A DNA stretch of 64,000 nt. It comes from Buddleja alternifolia. Its lineage: Eukaryota > Streptophyta > Magnoliopsida > Lamiales > Scrophulariaceae. Within the stretch, counting starts at the first letter, position 1. The number at the start of each line of letters is the position of its first letter. The position numbers were made by a program, and so were the translations under genes. Below are positions 11,350-25,400 of this stretch, piece by piece. The stretch spans positions 23,332,195-23,396,194 of the forward strand of contig CM033394.1 in assembly GCA_019426215.1 (NCBI GenBank). Reading direction: 5' to 3'. The notes beneath the pieces were generated by a model, which saw only the letters and a program-made list of their open reading frames with translations, did not search any database and was not told the DNA's origin.

Positions 11350-12760
11350 CGAACCCATCAATTTGGTTCAATTATCAATAGATATTTTTGGAAAAGCAGA
11401 ATTTCGATTTGATTTTTTACAGAACCGCCCAAATACACAGCCCTAAAAACAAGAGTGTTTTTCAAGTGTTTACTGATTTGGCAGCACCACTAAATGGCAA
11501 GCCGAGAACCTTACAATAACGTTTTTGGCAATCATTGTATTGTACAAGTATTCTATTCGAATCTTTGAAGGCTAATATTAGAGGTTTCGTCCTAATGGGA
11601 AAAAAGGACGTAGTCAGAATTACGTCAATAGACAAACCTTGCAAACTTTGTGTTATTTATTTCCGTTTTATTGCTTTTCATATTAACTATCATATTTAAG
11701 ACTGGAAGCATAACATTCATATACAAAGGTTTAACTTGCATAAAACTAAGCAACTAAAGAAACCTTTCGTGAACGGTTCCAAAACTAATTTATAAATAGA
11801 AAAACTCAAAACTATTTATGTTGTGCAACTCTCGATCTCAACACTGAGAGCTTCAATCTACTAAGTTGAAGCACTCAAAACTGAAATTGACTGTTTCTTT
11901 TAAAACAGTCTTCTTCGACGCTAACTAGTATTAAGCCTTTCTCAAAGCGCAGAAAATTTCATATACAAATTTTTGGAGCCGATAAAACTTCAAGGATCTA
12001 TCCAACACCCTCCCCCTCCTAGACCCTCTTCCTATTTCACCTGTGACCAGTAAGTGGTAGCAGAGCAGTTGAATTTGAAACTTACACGTCTTCAAGTTGC
12101 AAAGCTTGTTCAGATCCATCATTTTCATAATAGTTGCTTTATTTCATATACGAAGTTTTGGAGCGATAAAACTTCAAGGATCTATCCAACACCCTTCCCC
12201 TTCTAGGTTCTCTTCTTATGTCACTTGGAACCAATAAATGGTATTAGAGCAGATGAGTTTGAAACCTACACGTTTCCAAATTCCAAAGCTTGTTCAGATC
12301 CATCTTTTTCATAATAGTTGCTTTGCTTTTCATCATTTCTCATCATTGTGTCATGGCTTACTCTAAAATGCCAAAATAGACCAAGATTTATTGTGGTGAT
12401 TGGAAACTCAGGTCGGCTTATCGTTCTGTCCATGATGACGAGTTGATCACTGTCATAGAAGATGGTCTCATTGAAAGCATGAAGGTCCACACAATCAGCA
12501 TCATGAAGGCCAACACAAGATTAGCGGGGACAACAGCCAATGCGTTAGATTTGTATGTTGAGAAACCTTAAGTTGAATGAAATGAAAATGATTTAAAGAG
12601 AGCCAACATGCATATGGTTGCTAAGAACTCTACATAATGCAGTTGAGGATAATTAGCTTTATTTAACAAGATTAAATTTGCAAGACCCCTACAGAACTTT
12701 GGGATAAACTGGCTATGTGAATGATCATATCAGATTCCAGAGAATAACAATGATAAAATA
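11350..12760 (+). mobile_element. Decayed SIRE-type copia 5' fragment: LTR end, primer site, gag remnant
   Basis: The stretch at 11890-12010 resembles the end of the SIRE LTR at 7150-7325 (AACAGTCTTC, GATAAAACTTCAAGG, CCCTCCCCCTCCTAGACCC). It is followed by TGGTAGCAGAGC (12054-12065), a mutated tRNA-iMet primer site. The LTR end and primer site recur at about 12140-12330 with TGGTATTAGAGC. From about 12353 a SIRE gag can be read in pieces (MAYSKMPK, then DWK...HDDELITVIEDG and VEKP), broken by stops and frameshifts. The signal fades near 12760. The Athila 3' LTR abuts its left side, so the rest of the SIRE LTR is lost. Confidence 0.65.
11955..12330 (+). repeat. Tandem duplication of SIRE LTR end plus primer site
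   Basis: The block from CATATACAAATTTTTGGAG through the primer site to CATAATAGTTGCTTT occurs twice head to tail with a period of about 180 bp. Copies differ by several substitutions. Confidence 0.75.
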
Positions 12761-13237
12761 CAATGATTTCTCAATCAACATATAGATGTGTATGACTCCC
12801 CATTTCCAAATTCGATCATCAATAAGATAAATTAATCCAATTACATAAATTTCTCTTCATGGAGAAACGCAAGGACAGTTCGTCTAGCTCGCCCAAATTT
12901 GAGCTACTCCTAAAGTAACCTATTTGAACAATGCTAATGACAAAACACGAAAACATTTATTCTATAATTTACTACAGAGCTACTCTTCATTATATCCATC
13001 AAAATCAAATTCAATCAATATATGATGGACATTGTTGATATGTGATTAATCTAGATCCAGATAATTCCACTATAAACTACATTATTGTTTCAAACTGGAA
13101 AAAAAGAATATAATTACAACAAAGGTAACATTTCTCAAAAGTCAGGTGATCTAACGGAACCTCAATGTCACGCAAAAACTGAAGAAGCGACCAATGGTAG
13201 ATCATTTTATTTTCCGTAACTCCATACTCCTCTTTTA

Positions 13238-13427
13238 GGTTGCATTTGGACTTGAGCTAAGGATTTCAAATATCAAATGCAATTCAAATTCCTCAAATTG
13301 ATCAAAGAAATAACTCAAAATGGTTACGAAAAGATTCAAAATCCATAGACATTGAGAATTGTCCAAAGAACTGAAAGGGATTGGAAATCCTCAGCTCCCA
13401 AATCCCTTAATCCATATGGAACCTTGA
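13238..13427. mobile_element. Possible hAT-like MITE
   Basis: A segment of about 190 bp starts AGGTTGCATTTGGACTTGAG and its right end, read on the other strand, is AGGTTCCATATGGATTAAGG. These imperfect inverted ends are typical of small non-autonomous DNA elements. It lies just 3' of the DnaJ gene stop. No clear target duplication was found. Confidence 0.4.
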
Positions 13428-13497
13428 TTTCAACTATCCAAAATTTCTCAAAGTAAAATGAAGAAATGCATTTTAAATTCAGTATCCATGTCTGCAT

Positions 13498-16400
13498 TTA
13501 AACTTTGTGCCTTTCATGGGGTATTAGCAACTCCTCGTAATCACCAACAGTGACCTGTTGAAATTAGTATCATTACTATCTCAGCATATTAATAGAAAGA
13601 TAAAAGAACTAAGTAGATCGGCATACCTCGAAATTGTTGCCACCATAAGTATACTCCACATACAATTGCTTAGGCTCTCCAGGACAAGGATCACAAAATC
13701 CCATAATTCCAGATTTTTTCACACCTTGATGTAGCTGCACAAACATTTAAATATCTAAGTACTATATTACCAAAGGCATAACCCTTAATCCTGAACTAAA
13801 TAGCACACATCATTCGAGTGCTATTTCTAGCTGGTTCACAAGGAAATCATTTTATTGAGAAAGAATTAAGAGATCAGAAAGATCATCAAGGCAATCAGAC
13901 AAATAACATATCTAAATGAGAAGCCTTTTTAAATTTTTTTTTTTTTTAGAGAGAGCACTGTGCACCCTACAAAACCCTTCATGCCAATTGACATTCAAAC
14001 TAAGGTACTACCACGAGCTACTCCCTTCATTTTTTGATTCACCTTAAATGCATCACAATTTATAAATTTTACAAGGTTTTGGATCTTCTTTTACTTGAGC
14101 TTATAGGGATATTATTTGCCATTCTCTTCTTTAAGAATTGCAAACTCTTTGGTGCACAATATGTTTCACTTTTTTTATTAAAAAAAGGAAGTATTACAGC
14201 ACATGCTCTTGTAAATGTTCATTATCAATTGGCACTAAAGAGAATCATTTATGATAATTCACAAGCAAAATATGTTTGAAACTTTATACAAGAAACAAAC
14301 CTTGAGTTGCCCAGAATCATTAACAAGAAAATTAAGAGGTACTGTGACATCCATGATCTGTGATGACACTTCATCTTCTGTTTCTTCAGATTTACGTCTG
14401 TTCAGTAGAGCTTTGCTATTCCCATAAAGCGCCTTAAGAACAACCAATCCATCCATTTCTAGTTGCTTATTTCTTTTCCTATTGGCCACATTCTGCAATA
14501 GCTGTTGTGCTTTTTTAGCTGCATCCCTTGCTTCTTGAACCTGTGCAACAAACATATAGGTTAGGGAACAATAACAAACATATAAGTTATGGTGTTGTCC
14601 ACATCTTAGAAAATGTTTAAACTCTGGCAAAATAGAAATGCTCTGACATTCACAGTGAAAAACAAAACGGAAAAAAAAGACAATTGCAGGCAGTCATGCA
14701 TGAGAGATCAGCGATTAAGATCATTTAACTATTTGACCATTGAAAAAGTGGTGGGCTAATATGGTATGATTAGGTAATAACTGAATAAGATTTTCATAAA
14801 GACAATTGCAGGCAGTCATGCATGAGAGATCAGCGATTAAGATCATTTAACTATTTGACCATTGAAAAAGTGGTGGGCTAATATGGTATGATTAGGTAAT
14901 AACTGAATAAGATTTTCATCAAGGATCTCTCTGGTAAGAAACAAGACAACTTTGTACGATTTATATTGCCTGAAACCGGAGATACTGTTCAATCCGACTT
15001 GGTGGTTCAATTAAATTTCAAACTAGGTATATCCTCCGACAACATCCGAAAGATCCATTTTCAGATTTCGACCTATTCATTTCTGGGTTCACCGTTGCTC
15101 AGTCTCAATTCTTTACCTTATGCTATCTTCAAGAACTCATATTAAGACTAATGTGGATTTTATTATTTGTTCAACATTTGTTAGTTCACTATTAACCGAA
15201 TCGAAGTTTCAACTCCAATATATACAGAGGTGTTTTTTGTTATTAATCCGATTATCTTTTGTTCAACATATGTTATTTTATTGTCATTGGTACACCTTTT
15301 TTTTGTTATTGGCACACCCTTTTATGCGCTTAAAATGTATTGAGAGGATTGCTTAGTTATACATAATGAATAAATAATGAGAAAATGACTACAAACAAAT
15401 ATGACTTCCTATTTACAACAAGAAATCAATGTGTGATCTTAACAAGATTGGAATGACAGAAGGAGAGGAGAGCATACAAACACAACCTCTTGCATAACAT
15501 TTAAATATAAAAAAAGGAATACATTTTATAAAAAAAATTCATGCAGAATTTAGACAAAATGAATAAATTCAAAAAAATAGGGACAGAGAGGACAGGAAAA
15601 CAAAAAGCACCATAGAAATCAACAAATGCACAAAACTGGAACACCAGAATGCAGTACCTGGCTTTGAGTCTTATCCATGTTCTCTAAAGCCTTTTGCTTT
15701 TCCCGTTTAAGATAGTAAGGTTTTAGAACAAAGTTCTGGAAATACAGAAAATGAAAACAAGCATTACAGAAGTCCAAATATATTAATATAACTAAATACA
15801 AAAGTCCCAAACTCATGAGCAAGGCAATTAATCTTTCAACAGAAAGAAAGCACAAGAAAATTAGCAAAGTGGCTAGTATCAACTGGTCATCATTCGTAAC
15901 ATTCTAAAGTTCAAAGCATCGGTAGGAGTTAGCCGAAGCATGTTTCAAGAAAATCGTCTCAAATTCCAATATTGCTTAGATGATCTTTCTCAATATCGAC
16001 TATGATACAACAAATCCAAAATTTATTTACTAATTCTTAGTGTCTCTGGATTGCAAATCCAATTTTCTCAGCGGCATGACGTCATTCGAAAGATAGCACA
16101 ATGTAGTTGCTTTCTTAGTATATAATGGTTAGTGGAAGTATAGTTTTGAAATTAGCAGAGGCTAAAAGATGGAAAAACATTTAAGTGTATTTACCGTAGG
16201 CCTTCCACACTTACAACATATATATTTAATTCTTGCAAAAGCAAATTTAAAGTGTGTTCCGGATTAAACCATTTGCGAGATCTACCATGTTGAACCAAGG
16301 ATCTGGTTTAACATTAATTCACCAGATAGTAGTTAAATAAACAACGGGAACTGCTCCGAAATGTGAAAGGATTCGAGCCTCAAGTAAAAAATCATTTCAC

Positions 16401-19400
16401 AGACTTGAAAACGAACCTTGAGAGTAAAATAAAGTGATGCTGGAATAATGAGGGCTCCAGTTGCAAGCACTGGATTTAAAAAACGGGACACCAATATCTG
16501 CAAGTAATTAGCATTTGTTAACTATATCAGCATAGTGAGAGAAAGGATTCTGAATGATATAAACAGAGCTGTAGATCATATGCTCACATGCTTATTAGAG
16601 TACTATAACATTATGGCTGTTCTTAGTTCAAGTAGATAGTTAAATTGCCTCTGATTAGAGAAGGAAGAAAAATCCATAAGACAAAGCAAAATATAACAAC
16701 AAACTCACTTTTCTTCTGAATACTAGGTGCATATGTTTTTGTCATATATCTATTTTTTTCCTTCACCTAATGAAGTTCACACATTAGTATATTGATGGTT
16801 AACATGTCTAATGGTATTATTTGACAGCATATGTAAATGCCAAAAGAACTAGATTCTGAACCAAGAATAAATGCTCCGTGCAACTATCTCACCAACAGAA
16901 ACAGATCCAGTAAACAACATTATGCATTCGAGTGATAATGGGATCCGTACAATGTGTTTAAGAATGCACTTACAGGAACAACCAACTTTTGCCCCCCACG
17001 ATGCAATTCAAATCTCCAAATGATTCCCTATCAATAGAGTATCAAGGATGAGTGATAACTAGTTACATAAAAATGTATCCAGAAAAAATAATATAAGATT
17101 GGAAAAAGGTCACAAACAAATTGATAGAAATATAAAATGGAATATGAAGGGTATCAATACAAGGATGTAGCAAAATTTTAGTCGAAAACACACTCCTTCA
17201 TATTTCTCTAAGAATTTTTTTAATGAAAAACTAAATTGAGTGACCATTGTAGAAATGGTGACTTCCGGGCCCGGTATTCAACATTTTGAAAAGGTTTTGT
17301 ATGCTAAATTTGCATTTGCGTACCTTAATTCCGATGGTATATAACATCCGAACAGTGCTGAATTTAGATATCTTTCTCCCACCCCCAACTTCAAGTGCAA
17401 GTGTACCACTGCAAAGTATGCATGGCATGTCACAGGTCTGATGTACAACAATGTAAGCACACCATTTTTAAGTATTCCAATATTCAGTGTGTGTGTGTGT
17501 GTGTGTCAGGGGCGGGGCTCGCTGTCTAATAAGTATCTGGTATAGCTCTCTTATATCACATAATGGTGGAAAAAGCCATCCACTTTGAAATATATAGCAA
17601 CTACCAACAATTTTTGGTCCAAAAGAATGCAAAAAGGCTCGATAAACCAATAATTAATTTAATTCCTAAAATCAGAAGTTAGGTGATAAAACATGCATAC
17701 GCTTTTGGTGGAGCTGCTCAACTTGCACAAGCACGTGCGTGCAAATGCATGTGTGGGGACGTCTCCTCTGTGTCTGATTTTTTGTGTATGTGTGTGTAGA
17801 GAGAGAGATTCACTAATGAGCAATTTTTTCCAGCAAGCTATAACCAGTAGTTCATCGAGAAAAAGGTCACGAGCAGATCGGTAATGGTTGAAATCCTACT
17901 TAACCTAAAAGTGATCTCTTATTAGATGTTAAGCGTATTTCTATATGGTCCTCTGCAGAGTAAATCCTAATATATCTTGACTAATGTAAATCCAATCTCC
18001 ATCGTAAATTCACCAAAAATATAAACAATTTACCAAACCAAAAGATTGAGGTATGTTTTATGGTGTTCTCTTCATAATTCTATCTTTCTCAATTTTAACC
18101 TGACAACTATTTCTTAAAGAATAGTTTCCTTAAACCAATAAAATTAAGAGTTGTCTTGGTAATATCCTTTGGAGCACATAAAACTACAATATTTTATTGA
18201 GTATTGTGAATTAATATATAGGCACATAGCACAAAGTTGAACTCATCAGAGATTATTCAAAAATTAATTTTATGACCATTAATTTTATTATTGAACAACA
18301 GATCTGCATTTGCTGAATTAAGATATCTTTCTTCCACCCCCAACTTCAAGTGCAAGTGTACCACTGCAAAGTATGTAAATAAAACAACTACCAACAAGTT
18401 TTGGAACAAGATCACTTGAGATTATGGTATTGAGCCAAAAGAGTGCACAAGGTTCGAGAAATTAATATTAATTCTAATTCCTACAATGAGAACTTAGGGG
18501 ATAAAACATGCATATGTTTTAGTGGATGCTGCTCAACTTGCAGAAGCATGGCAGTTTGTGTTCGAAGCAAGCATGTGCGTGCAAGTGCATACATGGGGAC
18601 ATCTCCTCTGTGTGTGTGTGTGTGTGTGTGTGAATGAGAGAGAGAGAGAGAGAGATTGAGATTTTCACTGATAAGCAATTTTTTCCAGCAAGCTACAATC
18701 AGTAGCTCACTGAGAAGAAAACATGTCACAGGCAGATCATGGGGCGCAACAATCCAAACACTTTATCAAGGGTTTTTGGACAGAAATTAAAATTCGACTT
18801 TCTCATATCAAACTAATTTTAAGCTTTGTGTAGGGCGAATCTTTTGAGGAAATTTCCTTTTGTATCTCTCAAATTTGAGAAAATCAGACAAAGTGTACAC
18901 ATGTAAATTGGGTCTAGTTTAAACCTCTTCGTGTCTGGTGAGACTCTGAACGGGGAACAATGTCAATATTGTTTTAACTCAACGTACCATTCATCTGGTA
19001 AGCATCCTACTATTTTTGAACTTGTAATAAATAACAAGTTCAGGGATAGTTTCATCTGGTTAATAAAATTGCCTCACTTTTACTCGTATACTTTCTTAAA
19101 GCATTTTTCCACTAGATTTTATTGGATGATTGCGAATGGTTGAAGTCCCATTTAACCTAAACGGGATCTCTTATTAAATATAAAGGGTATTTCTATACAG
19201 TCCTATGCAGAGTGAATCCTAATATATCTTAATTAAAAATCAATCCAATCTCCATAATAAATTCACAAAAAATATACACAATTAACCAATTTAAAAGATT
19301 GAGGTATGTTTTCTGGTGTTCGCTTAGCATAATTATATCTTCCTCAAATTTAACGTGACAACTTTTCTTTTAAAAAAAATTCTTTAATTGTTATGAAGTG

Positions 19401-22400
19401 GATTTTGAAGAATTAGTTAATTACATTATATCATTTTATTTCCTAGTTTCAGTCTTGTTAGTTTAGGAGTTTAATTACTTGTTGATTAAGTTTTCTAGTT
19501 GCTTAGGGGTCAAGTTATTTCCTTTCTACTAGGAGTCAGTAGCTTGCATAGCAAGTTAACTTGTGCATATAAATAGGGGTCTTCAGTGTTTATTTGGATT
19601 ATTCAGTTTTTGAATCAATAAAGAGTCAAGCTTAGGCTTGTTGGGCAAGATTTATTCTTGTAGGACTTTCGAGTTATCGAAAGTATTTCTTTTATCATTA
19701 TTTATTCTGTTTCTATCGATTTATAAAAATCTGCACCCATCAATTTGGTCTGACCTGCCGGATCTTCCACCCGACGAAAACATGGTTGAAACAAGTACTG
19801 GAGCCAGCGATACTCGATCTTTAGGCACCACCATGGCTCGTTCCACTTTTGACAAATCTCTCATAACGGCGATGGTTTCACGCTTGAAATCTGCCAGGGC
19901 CCATATGGATAACATGGATAACTGTATTGCCGACATGAAGGCGGAGATCACCGCCCTCAAATCCGATGCCCTCAATATTCAAACTACTCCAACGACCATC
20001 CATGAAAATTCCCCGCCGCCAGCCGCCCACACACCACCAGTAATTGCCACCGCCGCATCAGCTTCATCACCCGAAAACAGCACCCCTTGCATCACCGCTG
20101 AAATTACACCATCCTCCTCAAGTTTTACCCCACAATCCGCCACATCCGCACCAAACCATCTCGGTCACACCACCACCCTTAACTTCCAACCAACAGAAAC
20201 GAATATGGCCACCGTCTACCGAATTCCTCAAACCTCCCCACAACAAACACTCAACCACATCACCCCCACACTCCCTATTTTTAACGGAATTGACCCTTTT
20301 GCCTGGTTCACCCGGACTGAATCTTCCGAAATTCCAAAGGCTGCGTTAAACACCCACAATAGTCACTATGGGTTTTCAGTCATGCCTTTCGACTTGAAGA
20401 ATGCATCGGCGATGTCTCACGCAACGATGAAATTTCCCAAGTTCAGCCTTGGGGCCAAGGCTGTTTTTAAGGGTGGAGGAATTGTTATGAAGTGGATTTT
20501 GAAGAATTAGTCAATTACATTATATCATTTTATTTCCTAGTTTCAGTCTTGTTAGTTTAGGAGTTTAATTACTTGTTGATTAAGTTTTCTAGTTGCTTAG
20601 GGGTCAAGTTATTTCCTTTCTACTAGGAGTCAGTAGCTTGCATAGCAAGTTAACTTATGCATATAAATAGGGGTCTTCAGTGTTTATTTGGATTATTCAT
20701 TTTTTGAATCAATAAAGATTGCCACTGAGTTGGTAATATCCTTTTGAGCATATAAAACTACAAATCTTTTGCATGGCACATAACACAAAGCTGAACTCAT
20801 CAGAGATTATTCAAAGATCTATTTTATGACCATTAACTTTATCAAATACAAAAGAGTAACAGCTCCACTGATGCATATATACAATCTCTATATTATGTAA
20901 TGTAGAGCCTGTTGTTAACACAGGATAGCTTAGCAGTTGAGACTAATAACATAACAAATGCGCAATTTGTCCAAAAAAAAAATGGAGACAGATAAAGACA
21001 CACCTTCCAACAGTGCCAGCAATGCGTCCATGTGATTTAGCTGAAAAGGAGTGCGTGTAGTGAGCAGTTGCGCCAAATGAGCTTGTACCAATCTACAAGA
21101 GGGAAAGTATGGAAACATGATGGTATTACAATTAGAATGGGTGTTGCTAATAGAAGATAGGTTGAATCAAACAAAATAGGTAGGGGCAGTAAACAGCACA
21201 CCCATAATAATAAAATTTGAAGAGAAATATAGCACACAAATGAAAATGCCAGAAAATCATGTCATTCTAAACACAGCTGCCTTGAAATCCCACCTTTTCT
21301 ATTGAACGACAGATCTGCACTTGCTGAATAAATAAACCGTGATTGAACAAAAAATAATAGCACAATGAAGGCTACCTTAATCTCTCCTGAAGCAGACATT
21401 TTTTTATCTTTCTTTCTCCAGCCAACACCTATAGATGACTCTGGGCCTAACGAAAGTTGTATCTGTAAGGTGAAAACCAGAAAAATTGAATTATTAGCTA
21501 CAGAAAGAAAGAAATTATAGCTACAGAAAGAAAGAAATTATATAAATTACGCTTAAAATAGTTTCTAGACGATCTGATAATGATCTGACATAAAGTTGGC
21601 CCACCAAAACTATAAAAAAGACAGACGTAGATTGTTCTAACTGAACCTCACATAATGCATCTGATTGATAACAAATTCAAGAAAGCATACAAACAAAGAA
21701 GCTGCTAAATAATAGTCACTAGTTGACTTTGCACACTGGATGCATGAGCAAAAACAGAAAAATATAAAGAAATTCTTTTAGTAACAATAAATTTGACAAT
21801 TAAATTTTTGAACTAAAATCAAATAAATAAAACATAAAGAAGAGAGAGAACAGTTTCCTAGTAAATATTAACTTGACAATTAAAATTATGAACTAGAATC
21901 AAATAAATAAAACATACAGAAGGGATAGAACAATTTCTTAGTAAAAATGAAATAAATAAGACGTAAAGAAAGAAAGAAAGAGAGACAAGGGAGAAAAAGA
22001 AAATGAATGTTTCAGAAGAGATGAGAAAGAATGTGAGAAAATTAGGAAATATTAGGAGGTAGGCAAAAATGTGAGATGGGAAGAAGAATTATTTGAGGCA
22101 TTTGTAAAAAAAAATAAAAAAAATTATACGTATTATTGTTCAAAAATAGTTCCTCTAAATCCCTCTTCAATTCAATAATAGAATAAATTATATATGCACG
22201 GATAAACCAATTTCAAGCAGAAAGCTTACATTTCCATTTGTTGTGTCCGAGAGTTGACGGGTCCAGGCATTCGAAAGATTGACTGAGCCATCTCTTAGGG
22301 ACATGGTAAGGCCCATTATTGCAGTAGAGTGAACAGACAATTGACTGAAAGCAGGAAAAAAAAAAAAACAGTGTCTGAAAACATCTACAGAAAGTTATCT

Positions 22401-25400
22401 GAATGACAAAGATCAATATCCTACCGAGAAGTTTGTACTCCTATTAATGACTGCAAGCCAATAGAGCCCATGAGTTCTACAGAAGAAACAGGAGATATAT
22501 GATGCCTAAGAACGGCAGTGGCTGCACCGCCACCCGAATTTGCATTAACAGCCAAATTCCCACCAATAGCAAGAGAATTGCGCTTTGATATTTGAGATTG
22601 AACTTCACTGGCCATAGCCATCCTGACATTCAGCATAACTATTAGCAAAAGGATGGGAGAGGAGTGGGGGATTGTTAAAAGCTCTGCATGTGCAAGCAAA
22701 CACACTCTCCTACTGACACCTTGGACAACATGGTACCAAACATGAGGCTGATTTCATGTTTAACCTTAAAGCAAAATTTTAAGCAGTAAAAAATTGACAA
22801 GATGCTGCAACTTCTTGACATTTTCGATATCAAAAACCAAACAAAGAGGAGACTTTAAATTTCAAAAAACTCTAAGGTGGAAGCGAAGATCAGACCATTA
22901 CATCCAACTCTGAGGCAGACTGTGTGATTACAAAAGAACACCAATCATGGATATGCTCAACTTACAGACTGATTTGGTCAGTCATGAAAAAGCCATAAGA
23001 ACTTATATGGGTGCAATTCTTTGTTTTATGGCTTCATGAAATACCATCATTAGCCAAATATAAAACAATTCATCCAAAGTAACCATCACAAAACATCTTG
23101 TTAAATCAAACTGAAGACTGATAGGATAAAGTGAAGGAAATCCGTACCCTCTCATAATGCCATCACCATCTAAAAAATCAGGCAATGACAAATTTGCCAG
23201 AATTGAACCAGAAGGTCGGATATGTGCAGAGACCTTTTCTTGTTCTCTCTGGCGCCGCAATCTCTCAAGTTCTTCCTTGATCTCTTCAACTTTGTTTAGT
23301 TTAGGGCCAAGCTCCAGACCAGAAGTTAGTCCTTCCATCCCGTATATATCATATATCAGCCTTTTATTTTCATCTGTTAAAATCTCGTAAGCTTCACATA
23401 TTCTTTGAAAGTTTTCTGTCGCAATTTCCTTCATCTGACCAGAGTGAAACAGGATATAATGAGTTGTACGAGTAATAAAAGTTGTAACCATCAGTTAAAC
23501 AGCACCTTTTCATAAAGCAAAAGCGTAAATGAAATAAAATGGGTGTATGTGAAACATGAAAATTTAAGAGAAACAATGAAATCCATGAGCAAAACACACA
23601 TTTTAGCAAGCATGCATAGGTAATGAGTATAGAGGTATTTCTTTCTTGAGCATATCTGTTGGGTAGAATCACTGGGAGGTCATGAATCAGATAACTAGTC
23701 ACATTTCAAAAAGCACATGTGTAGGGCTGTTTTCAACCAACATTTAGTTTGTCATTAGTGACTAAACAAGTTGCAGAAGAACTTGATTAGCATAACATAC
23801 TGGACATGGTGATGTTGCACCATTTTGAGCAACTCTTCATTTTAGTGACAAAATACGCAAAATAATAGTGTTTTAATTGTTGTGCTATTCAGTGATCAAG
23901 AAGTGGGATCACCATTTGTGGACCCCATGGAATGTTTTCATGTGGTCTGAGTCAAGGACAAAGGTGTGCCTAAAAATAGTGAGGCATGGTCTCAGGGACT
24001 TGGTCTATTGAGCTGCTAGTCATCAATAAGGCATGCAGTTAATGTTTGTTTAGAGTTACAGTTGCTCTATCTATATCAAATACGTTAATAATATGGACTT
24101 GTACACGCCATGTTTTTTCTCGATGGTTTAAGTCAAGCCTTGTGGCTTTAAGAATAGTGGAAAGTCTAAAAAACAATCTAACTAAATTTCCCTATTTACT
24201 ATCTTGAAGTTTTGTTTATGTTCAAGATTCACCGACAACTAACTTCTAGTTGGTGCTGTTAATCTGTAAGGCATACATTTTGTGCTTCACTCAGAATAGG
24301 CAGAACACATAACTTGCAAAGCCGCAAAAGACCTTTGTGCCCTGAAGCCCCTGATAAGCATTGGTCATTTGACAACAATTGTTTAAAGTTGGTTTTGCAC
24401 CAACAAATTATTTAGAATTTGATCATTTTAGTTATTAGGAGTCAAAAGAATCTGTTGCAAAGTCAAGGCCAAAGGCTAACTTGCTTAAAATGTACAGAAA
24501 TAATTTGAAAGACAACGAGAAGAAATCTAAGCATCACATCAAGAATCCAAAGCATCTGACCAAGGCTGTGAATTGCATCCTACAACCTAAAGCAAATAAA
24601 AAGAAAGAGCGGGACAGTTTACTCATGGGGCAGCCAATTAGACTTCACAACCAAATTAATATTAGACACCTAAATCTATAAAACAAAGACTTGAATCCGC
24701 AAGAAAACCTCTTATGTGAACTTCAAAAAAGACAAATCTAAAAGTTACAAGCTTCCCTTGCCCTGAATGACTAAAAATCTCAGACAAGACTTTAACATGG
24801 ACAGGGCTAAGGGCTACTTTGCAATAATTATCATCCAAACTGCCCGACATTTTCAAAGATTTCTTCCTTTAACAGAAAGGTCTAAAGAAAATAAGATTTT
24901 TCGCAAGTTTTAGAGAAACTCGGACGTCAAGCTCTTTAATGTGAATTATCTGACAATATTCAGTTACGTATTAATGGTTTAATATGATGGGGCAGTAGGG
25001 TCTTCAGTGTGTATTGTGTAACAGTATTATAGGAATAATAAATTGTAGAAAGGCAATGAAGCGAGAAAATACACGAGGAAACATCAAAAGTCACACAATA
25101 ATCCATCAATTCTTCATAGGCCCAACCTCATAGGTACGACGGCTGGATTTGAAATAGGATAGTACCAGTCAAGTATCTTAGATCAGTGATCAGTCTTACA
25201 CGACTAAGGACTCTGATTAAGACCAATATTCAGAAATAAATCTTAACTTCCGTCTCATATAAAATCACAATTATTTGTTATTTCAATCTTGCAACAGCAC
25301 AGATTGATCAGAAGTATTGTATGTTCAAACAATTATGATTTGATCTATAGTTATAAATTTATCTATCTTAGTCGAATCTATTTACCTTTCATAAACCACC

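Larger units (their letters stand above)
17335..19380. repeat. Tandem duplication in intron 6 reaching into exon 7
   Basis: Blocks at 17335-17415, 17580-17690, 17690-17880 and 17885-18120 recur in the same order at 18310-18375, 18380-18500, 18500-18720 and 19140-19375. The copies have diverged by substitutions and indels, and their spacing grows from about 970 to 1255 bp because copy 2 gained sequence (about 18740-19140). Each copy holds a GT-microsatellite at the same place. Part of the following sequence (18160-18300) is again repeated at 20730-20850. Confidence 0.8.
19389..20717 (+). mobile_element. Small deleted LTR retrotransposon in intron 6 of the DnaJ gene
   Basis: The 5' LTR is 19389-19735 (TGTTATGAAG...CTGCA). 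The 3' LTR starts at 20483 and matches the 5' LTR over its first 235 bp with only about three differences seen by eye. It then breaks off at 20717, losing the last third. A purine tract (AAGGGTGGAGGAAT) precedes the 3' LTR. Each LTR has a TATA box in GCATATAAATAGGGG, and AATAAAG lies further on. The interior of about 750 bp is far too short for an autonomous element. It is oriented opposite to the host gene and spliced out with intron 6. Confidence 0.8.

Noticed and set aside
5759..12330. SIRE LTR at 5759-7325 and SIRE LTR remnant at 11350-12330 as the two LTRs of one element
   Set aside because: The order is wrong (3' end upstream, 5' end with primer site and gag downstream), Athila sequence lies between, and the two have diverged clearly.
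14034..14279. 81-codon frame on the + strand
   Set aside because: It lies in intron 11 on the strand opposite to the DnaJ gene, has no domain and is hydrophobic by AT-richness.
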